Shown: positions 1 to 10,499 of the stretch, piece by piece | Numbering within the stretch: the stretch's first letter is position 1 | Layout of the letters: each line of letters begins with the position of its first letter | Assembly (NCBI RefSeq): GCF_000828715.1 | Contig: NZ_AP014583.1 | Span: 804,001-868,000 of the forward strand | Source of the DNA: Winogradskyella sp. PG-2 | Lineage (GTDB): Bacteria; Bacteroidota; Bacteroidia; Flavobacteriales; Flavobacteriaceae | Length of the DNA: 64,000 nucleotides | Reading direction: 5' to 3' | Notes under the pieces: generated by a model | Told to the model about the DNA's origin: nothing | The model's database searches: none | Seen by the model: the letters and a program-made list of their open reading frames with translations, nothing else | Program-made: the position numbers and the translations under genes

Positions 1-150
1 ATACTTGATTAACTTAAATGTTAAATATTAACAAGTTCCATAATTTTAAATATTATTCAGAGTATTTTAGTAACATCATGATTACTTAAAACTAAAACCA
101 ACCAACTCATGAAATCAAAAATCTACAATTGCTTTAGCATTGACAACCTA

Positions 151-2700
151 ATGACTAAAAAAAATATTGCTCTTTTTATTTTAAGCCTATCTCTTTGTTT
201 TTCTTATGCTCAAAATAATGAAAATCCTAATCCTAATTATAGAGCTGCTGCTAAATATTCACCTACTAACTTAAGCAAGTTAGTACATTCAACATCTGTG
301 AGGCCACATTGGCTTAAAAACGGCAATCGCTTTTGGTATCAGTACAAAACCACTGAAGGTTCTAAATATTATATAGTTGATGCCGATAAGCGTAGTAAAA
401 AAGAACTTTTTGATAATGAAAAAATGGCGCAATGGTTAACAGAAATAACTAAAGATCCTTATGATGCTAAACATCTACCTCGTTTTAGTTTTAAGTTCGT
501 AAAAAATGAAACAGCTATTCAATTCTATATAACGTCTACAGAAAAAGTTGAAGAAGAGAAAGAAGACGATGACAAGAAAAAAGATGCTGTAATTAAAACA
601 GACTCTACTAAAACAGATTCAACAAAAACTAAAAAAAAGAAAAAGAGTAAACCAAAGATGGTTAATAAAGTTTACCATTTTGAATATAAGTTAGGAAGCA
701 GTTCTTTAACTATTTTAGACAATAAAAAGAAAGGAAAAGAAGACTGGAAAAAATGGGCCAATATAGCTCCAGATAGCTCTGTTGTATTATTCTCTAAGCA
801 TTACAATTTGTACTGGATGGATAAAGCCAACTTTTTAAAAGCAGTTAAAAATGAAAAGGATACGACTATCGTTGAGAATCAATGGACAAAAGATGGAGAA
901 TTATACTATTCTTATGGAGGAGGTAGTGGTAGAGGTGAAACTAATGAATCCATGAAGAAAAATAAAGACAAGCGTAAACGTGTGTTTGGGGTTTGGTCTC
1001 ACGATTCTAAAAAGTTTGTATTTCAAAGAAATGATTCGCGTCACATTAATGATTTATGGGTCATCAATACAACTAAAGGAAAGCGACCAACATTAGAGAC
1101 ATACAAATATCATATGCCTGGTGAGGATGAGTTTTACAAAACTGAGCTACATGTGTTTGACATACCCACCAAAAGTAGTATTCAGGTTCAATTAGACTCC
1201 ATTAAACAGCAAAGTATTCAAGTCTATCGCGAACCTTTAAAAAAGGCCAACTATGACGATGATTTTAGACCTTCATTATTACTATCAAGAAAAGGTAAAA
1301 TCTATTACAGCACCATCAGTAGAGACCGTAAAAAACTAGATATCTGTGTCGCTGATATAAATTCTGGTGAAGTAAAAGTATTAATTGAAGAACGATTTAA
1401 TACGTATATAGAATCAAGGCAATTGATGCTTTTTAATAATGAATCAGAAATGCTACATTGGGCTGAACGCTCTGGTTGGGCACATTATTACTTATATGAT
1501 GCTGAGGGCAATTTAAAAAATCAAGTTACCAAAGGATCTTACCATGTTGAACAAGCCATTGGTGTTGATGAAAAAACTCGAACACTTTTCTTTACAGCAC
1601 ATGGTATTCCAAAAGATCAAGATCCATATTACGAACATGTTTATAAAATTAACTTAAATGGTACTGGACTTAAAGCGCTAAATCCGGGAGACTACAACTC
1701 TCGAACTAATATGGCCGATTCTAATGGCTATTTTGTTAGCAATTATTCTAGAGTTAATACGATTCCAAAATCTGAGTTGAGAAATAGCGCTGGTAATATG
1801 GTAATGCAATTAGAAGAGGCTGATTTATCACAATTGATGGCAACAGGTTACAAATTTCCTGAGCCATTTAAAATGAAAGCAGATGATGGAATTACAGATA
1901 TTTATGGTGTAATGTATAAACCCTTTGAAATGGATTCTACTAAAAAATATCCGTTACTAGAGTATGTATATCCTGGTCCACAAACTGAAGCTGTAAACAA
2001 ATCATTCTCTGTACGTATGGACCGTTTAGATAGGATGGCACAAATTGGTTTTATCGTTGTTACTATGGGTAATCGAGGAGGACATCCAGATCGTTCTAAA
2101 TGGTACCACAATTATGGTTACGGAAACTTAAGGGATTATGGTTTAGCAGATAAGCGACATGTAGCTGAACAACTGGCGGATAAACACGAATATATTGACA
2201 TCAATAAAGTTGGAATATATGGTCATTCTGGTGGTGGTTTTATGTCTACTGCAGCTATTTTAGTGTATCCAGATTTCTTTAAAGCTGCTGTATCTTCTGC
2301 TGGTAATCATGATAATGCCATTTACAATAGTTGGTGGAGTGAAACACATCATGGTGTACAAGAAGAAAAGGATGCTGATGGAAATGTAAAATACAAATAC
2401 ATGATTGACAACAATCAATCTTTAGCTAAAAACTTAAAAGGGAAACTGATGCTAATTACTGGTGATGTAGATAATAATGTACATCCTGGTGGAACAATTA
2501 GAATGGCTAATGCTCTAATAAATGCCAATAAGCGTTTTGATTTTATGCTAATGCCTGGTCAACGTCACGGTTTTGGTAAAATGACCGAATACTCTTTTTG
2601 GTTACGTGTAGACCATTTTAGTAAACACTTTTTAGGAGTTGAAGCATCTAATGTAGATATTACTGAAATGAATAGAGATAAGCCAAAAACAAAATCTTAA
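151..2700 (+). CDS. Prolyl oligopeptidase family (S9) serine peptidase, exported
   Basis: Peptidase with an N-terminal beta-propeller (DPP IV N-like) followed by an alpha/beta-hydrolase domain; the family cleaves dipeptides or after proline in the periplasm or at the cell surface. The C-terminal half shows the nucleophile motif GHSGGG, a GDVDNNVH motif matching the DPP IV Asp region, and RHGFG for the catalytic His. Counted from an upstream ATG at 109 these are S707, D788 and H820. I prefer the ATG at 151 because MTKKNIALFILSLSLCFSYA is a clean signal peptide, whereas starting at 109 puts 14 polar residues before it. A Lys/Asp/Thr-rich low-complexity insert lies near residues 145-185. The gene is monocistronic and converges on the broken PL6 gene 6 bp downstream. 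Exact substrate specificity cannot be read from the sequence. Confidence 0.9.
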   Translation: MTKKNIALFILSLSLCFSYAQNNENPNPNYRAAAKYSPTNLSKLVHSTSVRPHWLKNGNRFWYQYKTTEGSKYYIVDADKRSKKELFDNEKMAQWLTEITKDPYDAKHLPRFSFKFVKNETAIQFYITSTEKVEEEKEDDDKKKDAVIKTDSTKTDSTKTKKKKKSKPKMVNKVYHFEYKLGSSSLTILDNKKKGKEDWKKWANIAPDSSVVLFSKHYNLYWMDKANFLKAVKNEKDTTIVENQWTKDGELYYSYGGGSGRGETNESMKKNKDKRKRVFGVWSHDSKKFVFQRNDSRHINDLWVINTTKGKRPTLETYKYHMPGEDEFYKTELHVFDIPTKSSIQVQLDSIKQQSIQVYREPLKKANYDDDFRPSLLLSRKGKIYYSTISRDRKKLDICVADINSGEVKVLIEERFNTYIESRQLMLFNNESEMLHWAERSGWAHYYLYDAEGNLKNQVTKGSYHVEQAIGVDEKTRTLFFTAHGIPKDQDPYYEHVYKINLNGTGLKALNPGDYNSRTNMADSNGYFVSNYSRVNTIPKSELRNSAGNMVMQLEEADLSQLMATGYKFPEPFKMKADDGITDIYGVMYKPFEMDSTKKYPLLEYVYPGPQTEAVNKSFSVRMDRLDRMAQIGFIVVTMGNRGGHPDRSKWYHNYGYGNLRDYGLADKRHVAEQLADKHEYIDINKVGIYGHSGGGFMSTAAILVYPDFFKAAVSSAGNHDNAIYNSWWSETHHGVQEEKDADGNVKYKYMIDNNQSLAKNLKGKLMLITGDVDNNVHPGGTIRMANALINANKRFDFMLMPGQRHGFGKMTEYSFWLRVDHFSKHFLGVEASNVDITEMNRDKPKTKS

Positions 2701-2706
2701 ACAATA

Positions 2707-4452
2707 CTAATTATTAACTATAAAGCGAAAATTAGCAGTATCAGTTTTTAGTATATAAACACCAGATGAATAATGGCTAACATCAATTACAGTTGTACTT
2801 AATTGTATATGCTGTTTTTGTAGTAATTGTCCTTGAATATCGAATATTCTGACATTACCTATAGCCGCATCTTTTTTAGAGATAGTCAAATCGCCATGAG
2901 TTGGCACAGGATAGAGTTTAAGTGTTTTAGTTTATTCATCTACATTACCAACTGATAATGTATTTAAAGCACCAAAACCTAATGCAAAACCTACATCTGC
3001 TAACTCATATGGACCAACAGTTCCTGTAGCTCCAAATTCTTCTGCACCTGCATCAAAGTTTAGATCTCCATCCCCGTACAAAATATCTTGTGTTAAGAAA
3101 GTATAGGTTCCTACACCAGCATCTATGGCTGCACTACCAGACACTATTCTATAAAAATCGCTTCCACTAGTTAAAAGTCCAGAAGCTACTGTTTGATTAG
3201 AATTTATACCATTAGTTAAGTCCCAACTCCCATTTTGAGTGATATTACCTTCGTAGACTGAAGCACCTGTAGCAGGCGTAAGTATTTGAAATGCGTTAAT
3301 ATCAGAGTCTAAAATGATATTGTTAGCAACAGTTATATTTTCTGGCTCTTGGTCTGCACCACTTAAACTCGTTCCGATTCTTATACCTAAATCACAGTTA
3401 ACCAATGTATTATTTACAACCTGTACATTTTTAACTTGATAATATTGATTAAGTGCAGAGTTTTCTATACCATTCATAACATTTAAAGCTCCTGTGGTAT
3501 TAGAACCTGATCCATTTGGTTTACGATATCTGAGGCCTTCAAAGTAATTATTATAGACCTTATGATCTTCCCCAATAATTCTTACTCCACCAGAAAAGGT
3601 ATTTTCATTTCCAAAAAAATAGTTTCCAAAAACTTCGGCATTATTGCCATGCCTTAAAGTTAATGTACCTTGATAATCTCTAAAGGTATTATTGTAATAC
3701 TTATTACTTCCACTTTTGTTCGAAATGATTTCTACTTCACCAGCCCAATTATTAAATAGGTTATCATAAATTTCAGTAAAGGAATCGGAAAGCGACGTTG
3801 TACTAGTTCCTATTCTAATGGCATCTTGGTCATTTAGTCCATTAACATTATTATCTACAGGAACTCTATCTGCAAAATAGTTATGATGTATTTTAGAATA
3901 ATCTGGTGTTGAGTTATTGTGATTATCATTTATAATACTTCCTACACCATTTTTACCCACAAAAGAGCAATAACTCACCTCATTATATGCACCATAAACA
4001 ATAACCCATTTAAAAATATCTTCTTATTGACTCGTGGTACCATTATAAGAGTCGATTTTTACATTTCTTACATGACACTTAAAACAGTCATTATTACTTG
4101 TATCTCTAAACTCAATAACGGGCTCAATTCTATCATTGTCAGAAATAAGGCCTGAGGCATTTTGAAAAACAACACCTTCAAAAATAATATAAGAACCACC
4201 AATACTGATCTTGGATCGTCCTTCAAAAAAAACGCTCCAAGGATTTTGTACTTTTATAATACAAGGTTGAGACTCAGTAGCATTAACATTAATTGATAGT
4301 TGTACATCTTGCCATGTTCCATCAGCTAATTCAATTATAGTTCCTGCTTGCGCATTTGATATAGCATTTTGAAGTTGGGTATTATTACTAACAACTTGTG
4401 CTTCGACATTCATAATTAATAATAATAAAAACAGCTTCACATAACTTTTCAT
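2707..4452 (-). pseudogene. PL6 family (alginate lyase/chondroitinase B-like) T9SS protein with two in-frame stops
   Basis: A single reading frame of 582 codons encodes a secreted polysaccharide lyase of family 6 but is interrupted by two TAA codons, at 4024-4026 and 2932-2934. The three open pieces lie in exactly the same frame, so no indel is involved. Piece 1 has a signal peptide and the start of a right-handed beta-helix. Piece 2 carries the PL6 hallmarks EIISNKS and LTLRHGN, which hold the Lys and Arg that act as base and acid in chondroitinase B, plus IRIIGEDHKVYNNYFEG. Piece 3 is a T9SS type A sorting domain (KTLKLYPVPTHGDLTI, ending in FRFIVNN). A functional ancestor would be a surface alginate or dermatan-type lyase of normal length. 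No alginate PUL genes flank it. Recent nonsense decay is the simplest reading; stop readthrough is less likely. Confidence 0.85.
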
Positions 4453-4535
4453 AGCATATATATTAAAATTGGAAAACCATTCTGGTTAACCACTTTCAAG
4501 TATAGTGAATTTAAAAATTAAAAGACTTTATAAAG

Positions 4536-4565
4536 AAAAAAACCACGCTTTTAGCGTGGTTTTTA
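4536..4565 (-). terminator. Rho-independent terminator of hppA
   Basis: A strong stem (ACCACGC / GCGTGGT, extended by A:T pairs) with a TTTTA loop lies 18 bp after the hppA stop. On the minus strand it is followed by a run of T. The flanking A and T tracts make it potentially bidirectional. Confidence 0.8.
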
Positions 4566-4582
4566 ATATTGTATACTAATAT

Positions 4583-7000
4583 TTATTCTTTAGTAATATC
4601 AACTTTTTCAATAACCTTTTCAACGTTACCAGCTTCATTTTTCAATGTTGCTTCAAAAGCTTTAATTTCTTTTTCAACTTCAGCTTTAGTTCCTTCAAAA
4701 ACTATAATTTCAGCTACTTTTTCGCCATCCTTCATTGTAGAATAATCTATTGTAGCTTTTGCCAAATCTTTAGAATCAACAGTCATCTCTACTGAAACTT
4801 CTTCACTATGTACTAAACCAGTTTCATCTGAATGTCCTCCTAAGATTGGAGCTATTACCAAACCAATAAGACATGTTAACTTAATTAGGATATTCATTGA
4901 AGGCCCAGATGTATCTTTAAATGGATCACCAACAGTATCACCTGTTACAGCTGCTTTATGAGCGTCAGAACCTTTAAATGTCATTTCGCCATTAATCTCT
5001 ACACCTGCTTCAAAAGATTTCTTAGCATTATCCCAAGCTCCACCAGCATTATTTTGGAAGATGGCCCATAATACACCAGAAACTGTAACACCAGCCATAT
5101 AGCCACCTAACATTTCAGCAATTGCAAGATTATCCATACCAAATAACATTGGCACAAAAGCAATGACTAAAGGAAAGCCTATAGTTAATAAACCTGGCAA
5201 CATCATTTCCTTTAAAGAGGCTTGAGTAGATATAGCAACACACTTATCGTATTCTGGTTTCCCAGTACCTTCCATAATTCCAGGAATGTCTTTAAACTGA
5301 CGACGTACTTCTTGTACCATTTCCATTGCAGCTTTACCCACAGCATTCATTGCTAAAGCAGAGAATACCACTGGTACCATACCACCAACAAATAACATTG
5401 CTAAAACTGGTGCTTTAAAAATGTTAATTCCGTCAATTCCAGTAAAAGTTACATAAGCAGCAAATAATGCTAACGATGTTAATGCAGCAGAAGCGATAGC
5501 AAAACCTTTTCCTGTTGCAGCAGTTGTATTACCTACTGAATCTAGTATATCTGTACGTTCTCTTACGATTGGTTCTTGCTCACTCATTTCAGCAATACCA
5601 CCTGCATTATCAGATATTGGTCCAAAAGCATCAATTGCCAACTGCATCGCTGTAGTAGCCATCATTGCTGAAGCCGCTAAAGCTACACCATAGAATCCTG
5701 CAAAAGCATAGGATGCCCAAATCGCTCCAGCAAATAATAATACAGAAGGGAATGTAGAAATCATACCTGTTGCTAAACCAGCGATAATGTTAGTTCCTGC
5801 TCCAGTAGATGATTGTTGTACTATTTTTAAGATTGGGCTTTTTCCTAATCCTGTGTAATATTCAGTAACTGAAGAGATAACTGCACCTACAAATAAACCA
5901 ACTAAAGTAGCATAGAATACACGCATTGCAGAAATTTCAACTAAACCTTCTCCAAAGAAATTCATTTTCATTGTTTCTGGTAACATCCAAGTTACTAATG
6001 CAAAACATGATACTGCAACTAAAACAATTGATGTCCAGTTACCTATATTTAAAGCTCCCATTACTTGAGCTTCTTTTGCATCGTTATTTTTAATTTTTAC
6101 TAACATCGTACCGATAATAGAAATAATGATTCCTGCACCAGCAATTGCCATTGGCAATAATATTGGACCAATACCACCAAAGGCTTCACCAATATTTCCA
6201 CCCATATCTTTAATCACATAGTTTCCTAGAACCATTGCAGCTAATACAGTAGCAACATAAGATCCAAATAAATCAGCTCCCATACCAGCAACGTCACCTA
6301 CATTGTCACCAACGTTATCTGCAATAGTCGCAGGATTACGCGGATCATCTTCAGGAATACCAGCTTCAACCTTACCAACTAAATCAGCTCCAACATCTGC
6401 AGCTTTAGTGTAAATTCCACCACCTACTCTTGCAAATAATGCAATGGACTCAGCACCTAAAGAAAAACCTGCAAGGGTTTCTAGTACAATGGTCATATCC
6501 ATTGTATTCGTCCAAGCTCCATCCATAAATACATGGAAGAATATGATAAAGAATACGGTTAAACCTAATACAGCTAAACCAGCAACTCCAAGTCCCATAA
6601 CTGTTCCACCTCCAAAAGAGATCTTCAAAGCATTTGGTAAACTTGTACGTGCAGCTTGTGTTGTTCTAACGTTAGTTTTTGTTGCAATCTTCATTCCGAT
6701 GTTACCAGCGAAAGCAGAAAATACAGCACCAAAAATAAAAGCGATTACAATTAGCCAATGTGTTGTAGGTACTACAAAAGAAACCACTGCTAACAATGCA
6801 GCTACTATAACTACAAAGACAGCTAATAATCTGTACTCAGCGTTTAAAAAAGCCAATGCACCTTCGTAGATGTGATCTGAAATTTCTTTCATCTTACCAT
6901 CTCCAGCGTCTTGTTTCATAACCCACGATTGTTTTACAATCATGTAAAGTAATCCTAAAAGCGCCAAAGCTATTGGCATATAAATCATAAATGATTCCAT
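4583..7000 (-). CDS. hppA: Membrane-bound ion-pumping pyrophosphatase
   Basis: Hydrolyses PPi at the inner membrane and couples it to Na+ and/or H+ export. The 805-residue protein has the expected multi-spanning core with the hallmark [19 protein letters not shown] and [17 protein letters not shown] motifs that bind Mg-PPi. The sequence [11 protein letters not shown] carries Ala where K+-independent enzymes have Lys, so it belongs to the K+-dependent class, many bacterial members of which pump Na+. About 65 residues follow the last membrane segment (roughly from residue 740) and form a soluble Glu/Lys-rich tail, longer than in the plant and archaeal enzymes. Start: ATG at 7000, 36 bp downstream of a TACTTTTG -7 box. 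It sits next to the soluble pyrophosphatase ppa, but a terminator lies between them, so they are separate units. Confidence 0.97.
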   Translation of the reverse strand: MESFMIYMPIALALLGLLYMIVKQSWVMKQDAGDGKMKEISDHIYEGALAFLNAEYRLLAVFVVIVAALLAVVSFVVPTTHWLIVIAFIFGAVFSAFAGNIGMKIATKTNVRTTQAARTSLPNALKISFGGGTVMGLGVAGLAVLGLTVFFIIFFHVFMDGAWTNTMDMTIVLETLAGFSLGAESIALFARVGGGIYTKAADVGADLVGKVEAGIPEDDPRNPATIADNVGDNVGDVAGMGADLFGSYVATVLAAMVLGNYVIKDMGGNIGEAFGGIGPILLPMAIAGAGIIISIIGTMLVKIKNNDAKEAQVMGALNIGNWTSIVLVAVSCFALVTWMLPETMKMNFFGEGLVEISAMRVFYATLVGLFVGAVISSVTEYYTGLGKSPILKIVQQSSTGAGTNIIAGLATGMISTFPSVLLFAGAIWASYAFAGFYGVALAASAMMATTAMQLAIDAFGPISDNAGGIAEMSEQEPIVRERTDILDSVGNTTAATGKGFAIASAALTSLALFAAYVTFTGIDGINIFKAPVLAMLFVGGMVPVVFSALAMNAVGKAAMEMVQEVRRQFKDIPGIMEGTGKPEYDKCVAISTQASLKEMMLPGLLTIGFPLVIAFVPMLFGMDNLAIAEMLGGYMAGVTVSGVLWAIFQNNAGGAWDNAKKSFEAGVEINGEMTFKGSDAHKAAVTGDTVGDPFKDTSGPSMNILIKLTCLIGLVIAPILGGHSDETGLVHSEEVSVEMTVDSKDLAKATIDYSTMKDGEKVAEIIVFEGTKAEVEKEIKAFEATLKNEAGNVEKVIEKVDITKE

Positions 7001-7035
7001 ATTATATATTTTAATTTGATTTGTTTTTAGCTGGG

Positions 7036-7043
7036 CAAAAGTA
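7036..7043 (-). promoter_or_regulatory. Bacteroidetes -7 box for hppA
   Basis: On the minus strand this reads TACTTTTG, an exact match to TAnnTTTG, 36 bp before the hppA ATG. No TTG element is visible at the usual spacing, so only the -7 part is supported. Confidence 0.5.
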
Positions 7044-7061
7044 GTAAAATCAATGGGAATA

Positions 7062-7094
7062 GAAAAACCCTTTTACATTGAATATAAAAGGGCT
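7062..7094 (-). terminator. Terminator of ppa
   Basis: Hairpin with arms CCCTTTTA and TAAAAGGG at 7068-7075 and 7085-7092, 27 bp beyond the ppa stop. On the minus strand it is followed by TTTTT, typical of intrinsic termination, and it separates ppa from hppA. Confidence 0.75.
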
Positions 7095-7119
7095 TATAAT
7101 AAAAATTGGTTAACCAATT

Positions 7120-7647
7120 TTATATAGTAAAGCTTCTGTTTTTTTTGTGTTCGCTATTGTTATAACGTTCTACACATTCGTGATAAATTTTCACGGCTTC
7201 TTCTGCATTTCCCCATCCACCAGTATCAACTTTCTTTTTCTCTAAATCTTTATAAACCTTAAAAAAATGTTCAATTTCTTTAAGTCTGTGAGGATTTAAA
7301 TCTGAAATATCGTTGTTCTTATTCCAAATTGGGTCAGAAACTGGTACACAAATAATTTTTTCATCTGGTCCTTTTTCGTCCGTCATGTGAAATACACCAA
7401 TTGGTCTTACTTCCATTACAACCATAGGGTAAGTTGGTTCGGTTCCCATCACCAAAACATCTAAAGGATCACTATCTAAAGCTAAAGTCTCTGGCACAAA
7501 ACCATAATCACCAGGATACATCATTGAAGAAAATAACATACGATCAAAACGAATTTTATGTAGTGTAAAATCGTATTCGTATTTATTACGACTTCCTTTT
7601 GGAATTTCTATTAATACATCGAAGGTTAACTCTGGTTTTTTTGACAT
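7120..7647 (-). CDS. ppa: Soluble inorganic pyrophosphatase, family I
   Basis: Cytosolic Mg-dependent hydrolysis of PPi to two phosphates, which drives biosynthetic reactions forward. The signature DSDPLDVLVMG contains the three metal-binding Asp residues of family I (consensus DGDPxDVLV). EIPKGSRNKYEYD near the N-terminus is also characteristic. The start is taken at the ATG at 7647 (MSKKPELTFDV, 175 aa), not at 7683, because a well-formed promoter with its -7 box at 7673-7680 would place the transcription start downstream of 7683. Length agrees with the family. Confidence 0.95.
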   Translation of the reverse strand: MSKKPELTFDVLIEIPKGSRNKYEYDFTLHKIRFDRMLFSSMMYPGDYGFVPETLALDSDPLDVLVMGTEPTYPMVVMEVRPIGVFHMTDEKGPDEKIICVPVSDPIWNKNNDISDLNPHRLKEIEHFFKVYKDLEKKKVDTGGWGNAEEAVKIYHECVERYNNSEHKKNRSFTI

Positions 7648-7672
7648 AACTTTTACTTTTATAAATGGGCTG

Positions 7673-7703
7673 CAAAGATACATAAGTGATAAGGTTTGAA
7701 CAA
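7673..7703 (-). promoter_or_regulatory. Promoter of ppa (TTG-N20-TATCTTTG)
   Basis: The minus strand reads TTG, 20 bases, then TATCTTTG, a complete match to the Bacteroidetes housekeeping promoter (-33 TTG, -7 TAnnTTTG). It fixes the ppa start at 7647. Confidence 0.8.
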
Positions 7704-7788
7704 CTAAAATTAAATTGAGTTTTCTTTTAACTATTTCCTAATCACTTAATTATTATCTTGTAGTCCTAATTTCATTAATCCTAAAAAT

Positions 7789-10005
7789 ATGATGCGTTTT
7801 ATCCCTCTATTTCTTTCCATTGTAATTTGTTCATTGAATATTGCTCAAGCCCAAAAATTCCAAGGGAAATTTGAACCTATAGATAATATGATTCCACCAC
7901 CTAATGTCTATCGTTCGGCTAGTGGTGCGCCAGGAAAAGCCTATTGGCAACAACGTGCAGATTATAAAATCAAAGCGCAACTTGATGAGAAAAATAACAC
8001 ACTAAATGGTGACGAAACTATTACCTATTATAATAACTCACCTGATGACCTTAGCTATTTATGGATACAACTAGAGCAGAATGTAAACAAAAAAGAGAAT
8101 GAAGATTTTGGTTACGCTTTTGGTAATGTGCGCGACTCAATGAATACAAGACACATGCAGTTTTTAACGCGCGCCATTGATTTTCCTGCAGGATACACTA
8201 TTAAATATATTAAGGACAGTAGCGGAAAATCTATAAAATCCCTAGTCAATAATACCATGATGAAAGTGATATTGAACACGCCTTTAAAGTCTGGTGAATC
8301 ATTAACCTTTTCTATTGGTTGGTCTTATCATATCACTGATCGAAGTATGTATTTATTATCTCGTGAAGGCTATGAATATTTCCCAGAAGATGACAATACC
8401 GTTTACCTTATTGCCCATTGGTTTCCAAGAATGGCAGTATATAATGATACTGAAGGTTGGCAAAACAAGCAATTTCAAAAATTAGGTGAATTTGCGCTAG
8501 AGTTTGGGGATTATGATGTTGAAATTACTGTACCAGCAGATCATCTTGTTGCGGCAACCGGAGATTTAAAAAATGAAAATGAAGTTCTTACGAAAACACA
8601 ACGGCAACGCATGGCGGAAGCAAAAAAATCTTTCGATAAACCTGTAATGATTGTAACTCCAGAAGAAGCAACTGAAAACGAAAAAAAGAAAACTACTAAA
8701 ACTAAAACCTGGAAGTTCAGAGCAGAGAATGTAAGAGATTTTGCATTAGCTTCTTCTCGAAAATTTATTTGGGATGCACAAGCTGTAGCATTAGAAACGC
8801 ATACTGTAATGGCGATGTCTTTCTACCCTAAAGAAGGCTTGCCGGTTTGGAGTGAATCCTCAACTTTAGCTGTAAAAAATGCTCTAGAAGTATATTCTGA
8901 AGATGTTTTTGAGTATCCATATCCTGTTTGTATTTCGGTAAATACATCAAATATTGGTATGGAGTTTCCTATGATAAGTTTTAATGGCGGACGACCAATA
9001 AATGGAAAGATTAGTAAAAATGCAAAAGCTGGTATGATAAGTACCATTGTACACGAGGTTGGACACAACTGGTTTCCTATGATTGTAAGTTCAGATGAGC
9101 GCCAATGGATGTGGATGGATGAAGGTTTAAACACTTTTATTCACCAACGTACTATGGAAAAACGTTACCCAGATTATCCACATACAGTACCGAAAAGCAT
9201 TGTCCCTTTTATGAGTGGTGATAAAGATATAATGCGTCCTATTATGACATCTTCTGATAATGATTTATTATCTCAATTCGGTGCAAATTACTATCAAAAA
9301 CCAACCGTTGGTTTACAAATGCTACGTAACTCTATAATAGGAAAAGATTTATTTGATCAGGCTTTTAAAGAATATGCGAATCGTTGGAAATACAAGCATC
9401 CTAATCCTGCAGATTTATTTAGAACATTAGAAGATGCTACTGCAGCAGATTTAGATTGGTTTTACAGAGGGTGGTTTTTCACTACAGATAATGTAGATAT
9501 GGAATTAACCAATGTAAAATGGTTTACGGTTGCCAATGAAGAAAATATAGAACAGCAAAACAAAACTGTAAAAGCCAATATTAAAGCTGATAATGCTGGC
9601 GAAAACACAAAAGACTTTGCTGGTGGACCAGAATCAATAACTATGGTTACGACTCCAGACCAAGCTTATGGACAATTCTTGTCGCGAATGGATGATCCAG
9701 AAATAAGAAAACAACTCCAAGGTAAAAACATTTATGAGATTAACGTTAAAAATATTGGTGGTCTTATTATGCCAATCACTATTGAGTGGCAATATACTGA
9801 TGGAACAAGGGAAATTGATACACTACCTGCGGAAGTATGGAGAACAAATGAATACGAAATCACAAAAACATTTATAAAATCTAAGCAAGTAGAAAAAGTT
9901 GTTTTAGATCCAAATTTTGAATTTGCTGATACAGACACCAAAAATAATAGCTTTCCTAAAGTTGAAGAAGCCTCTGATTTTGATAAATTTAAGAGTAAGA
10001 ATTAA
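7789..10005 (+). CDS. M1 family zinc aminopeptidase, exported
   Basis: Metallopeptidase of the M1 (aminopeptidase N-like) family with a signal peptide ending near AQA at residues 20-22. The zinc site is H422-E423-V-G-H426 followed by E445, the canonical HExxH-x18-E spacing. IGMEFPMISF just upstream corresponds to the GxMEN exopeptidase loop, with Phe replacing Asn, seen in several Bacteroidetes members. Residues of roughly 1-300 form the N-terminal beta-saddle and the remaining C-terminal part is Lys/Asp-rich. It probably acts in the periplasm on peptide N-termini. Monocistronic; the upstream gene is divergent. Substrate is unknown. Confidence 0.9.
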   Translation: MMRFIPLFLSIVICSLNIAQAQKFQGKFEPIDNMIPPPNVYRSASGAPGKAYWQQRADYKIKAQLDEKNNTLNGDETITYYNNSPDDLSYLWIQLEQNVNKKENEDFGYAFGNVRDSMNTRHMQFLTRAIDFPAGYTIKYIKDSSGKSIKSLVNNTMMKVILNTPLKSGESLTFSIGWSYHITDRSMYLLSREGYEYFPEDDNTVYLIAHWFPRMAVYNDTEGWQNKQFQKLGEFALEFGDYDVEITVPADHLVAATGDLKNENEVLTKTQRQRMAEAKKSFDKPVMIVTPEEATENEKKKTTKTKTWKFRAENVRDFALASSRKFIWDAQAVALETHTVMAMSFYPKEGLPVWSESSTLAVKNALEVYSEDVFEYPYPVCISVNTSNIGMEFPMISFNGGRPINGKISKNAKAGMISTIVHEVGHNWFPMIVSSDERQWMWMDEGLNTFIHQRTMEKRYPDYPHTVPKSIVPFMSGDKDIMRPIMTSSDNDLLSQFGANYYQKPTVGLQMLRNSIIGKDLFDQAFKEYANRWKYKHPNPADLFRTLEDATAADLDWFYRGWFFTTDNVDMELTNVKWFTVANEENIEQQNKTVKANIKADNAGENTKDFAGGPESITMVTTPDQAYGQFLSRMDDPEIRKQLQGKNIYEINVKNIGGLIMPITIEWQYTDGTREIDTLPAEVWRTNEYEITKTFIKSKQVEKVVLDPNFEFADTDTKNNSFPKVEEASDFDKFKSKN

Positions 10006-10075
10006 AACTATTATGAACTAAGGTTCCTCCTATAACCAATTGACAACAATCTGAGAAAGGAAACCAATTTATCAA

Positions 10076-10204
10076 ATGAAACATAACAAAATTATAGGAG
10101 TAATATTTCCGATAGTTTATTCGACTAATTTTATTGTCAACTCAAGGTTAACATATAATCTTGAAAGTTATTTTGATTTTGAATACTTAATTTCTCTCCA
10201 GTAA
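10076..10204 (+). CDS. Short ORF, likely N-terminal part of a small membrane protein (frameshifted)
   Basis: A 42-codon ORF (MKHNKIIGVIFPIVYSTNF at its start) ends at TAA 10202-10204, and that stop overlaps the ATG of the next ORF as TAATG. The first 20 residues are hydrophobic with a positively charged start, like the first helix of a small membrane protein. I infer that this ORF and the next one are either translationally coupled or the two halves of one approximately 137-residue gene broken by a one-base frameshift near 10195-10205. No family recognised. Confidence 0.35.
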   Translation: MKHNKIIGVIFPIVYSTNFIVNSRLTYNLESYFDFEYLISLQ

Positions 10205-10491
10205 TGGTTTCTATAATTCTTTTAATTGCTGGCATTCTACTTTCTATAAATCCTGCTAAAGCAAATCTTGTATTGGCTCTTTTTGGCCATTCTGTAGTTG
10301 AGAAAATACTTTTCAATTGGTTAGGGATATCTAATAGTCAATATGATTTATATCTAACGATAATCTTTCTAATATTTGGATTAACTGCAATATATATTGC
10401 ATATACCGACACTTTTAGTTCAAAAAAATTATCAATAATAGAAACCATTATTAGTTTAATTATTGGAACACTATTTGCAATTTTTAAATAG
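10204..10491 (+). CDS. Small hypothetical membrane protein
   Basis: A 95-residue protein with three predicted membrane segments (about residues 2-17, 46-66 and 77-93) and no recognised family. An in-frame stop at 10180-10182 prevents extension upstream, so ATG 10204 is the only plausible start in this frame. It overlaps the preceding 42-codon ORF by one base in a TAATG arrangement. It ends 8 bp before the convergent DUF5686 gene. It could be the C-terminal piece of a frameshifted gene. Confidence 0.5.
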   Translation: MVSIILLIAGILLSINPAKANLVLALFGHSVVEKILFNWLGISNSQYDLYLTIIFLIFGLTAIYIAYTDTFSSKKLSIIETIISLIIGTLFAIFK

Positions 10492-10499
10492 TATTATCA

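Noticed and set aside
2932..3978. Middle PL6 piece as a separate functional lyase
   Set aside because: It has no signal peptide and lacks the first part of the beta-helix; the flanking pieces in the same frame supply both ends.
6444..6869. 141-codon plus-strand ORF inside hppA
   Set aside because: Antisense to a fully conserved hppA region; no export signal, family match or promoter.
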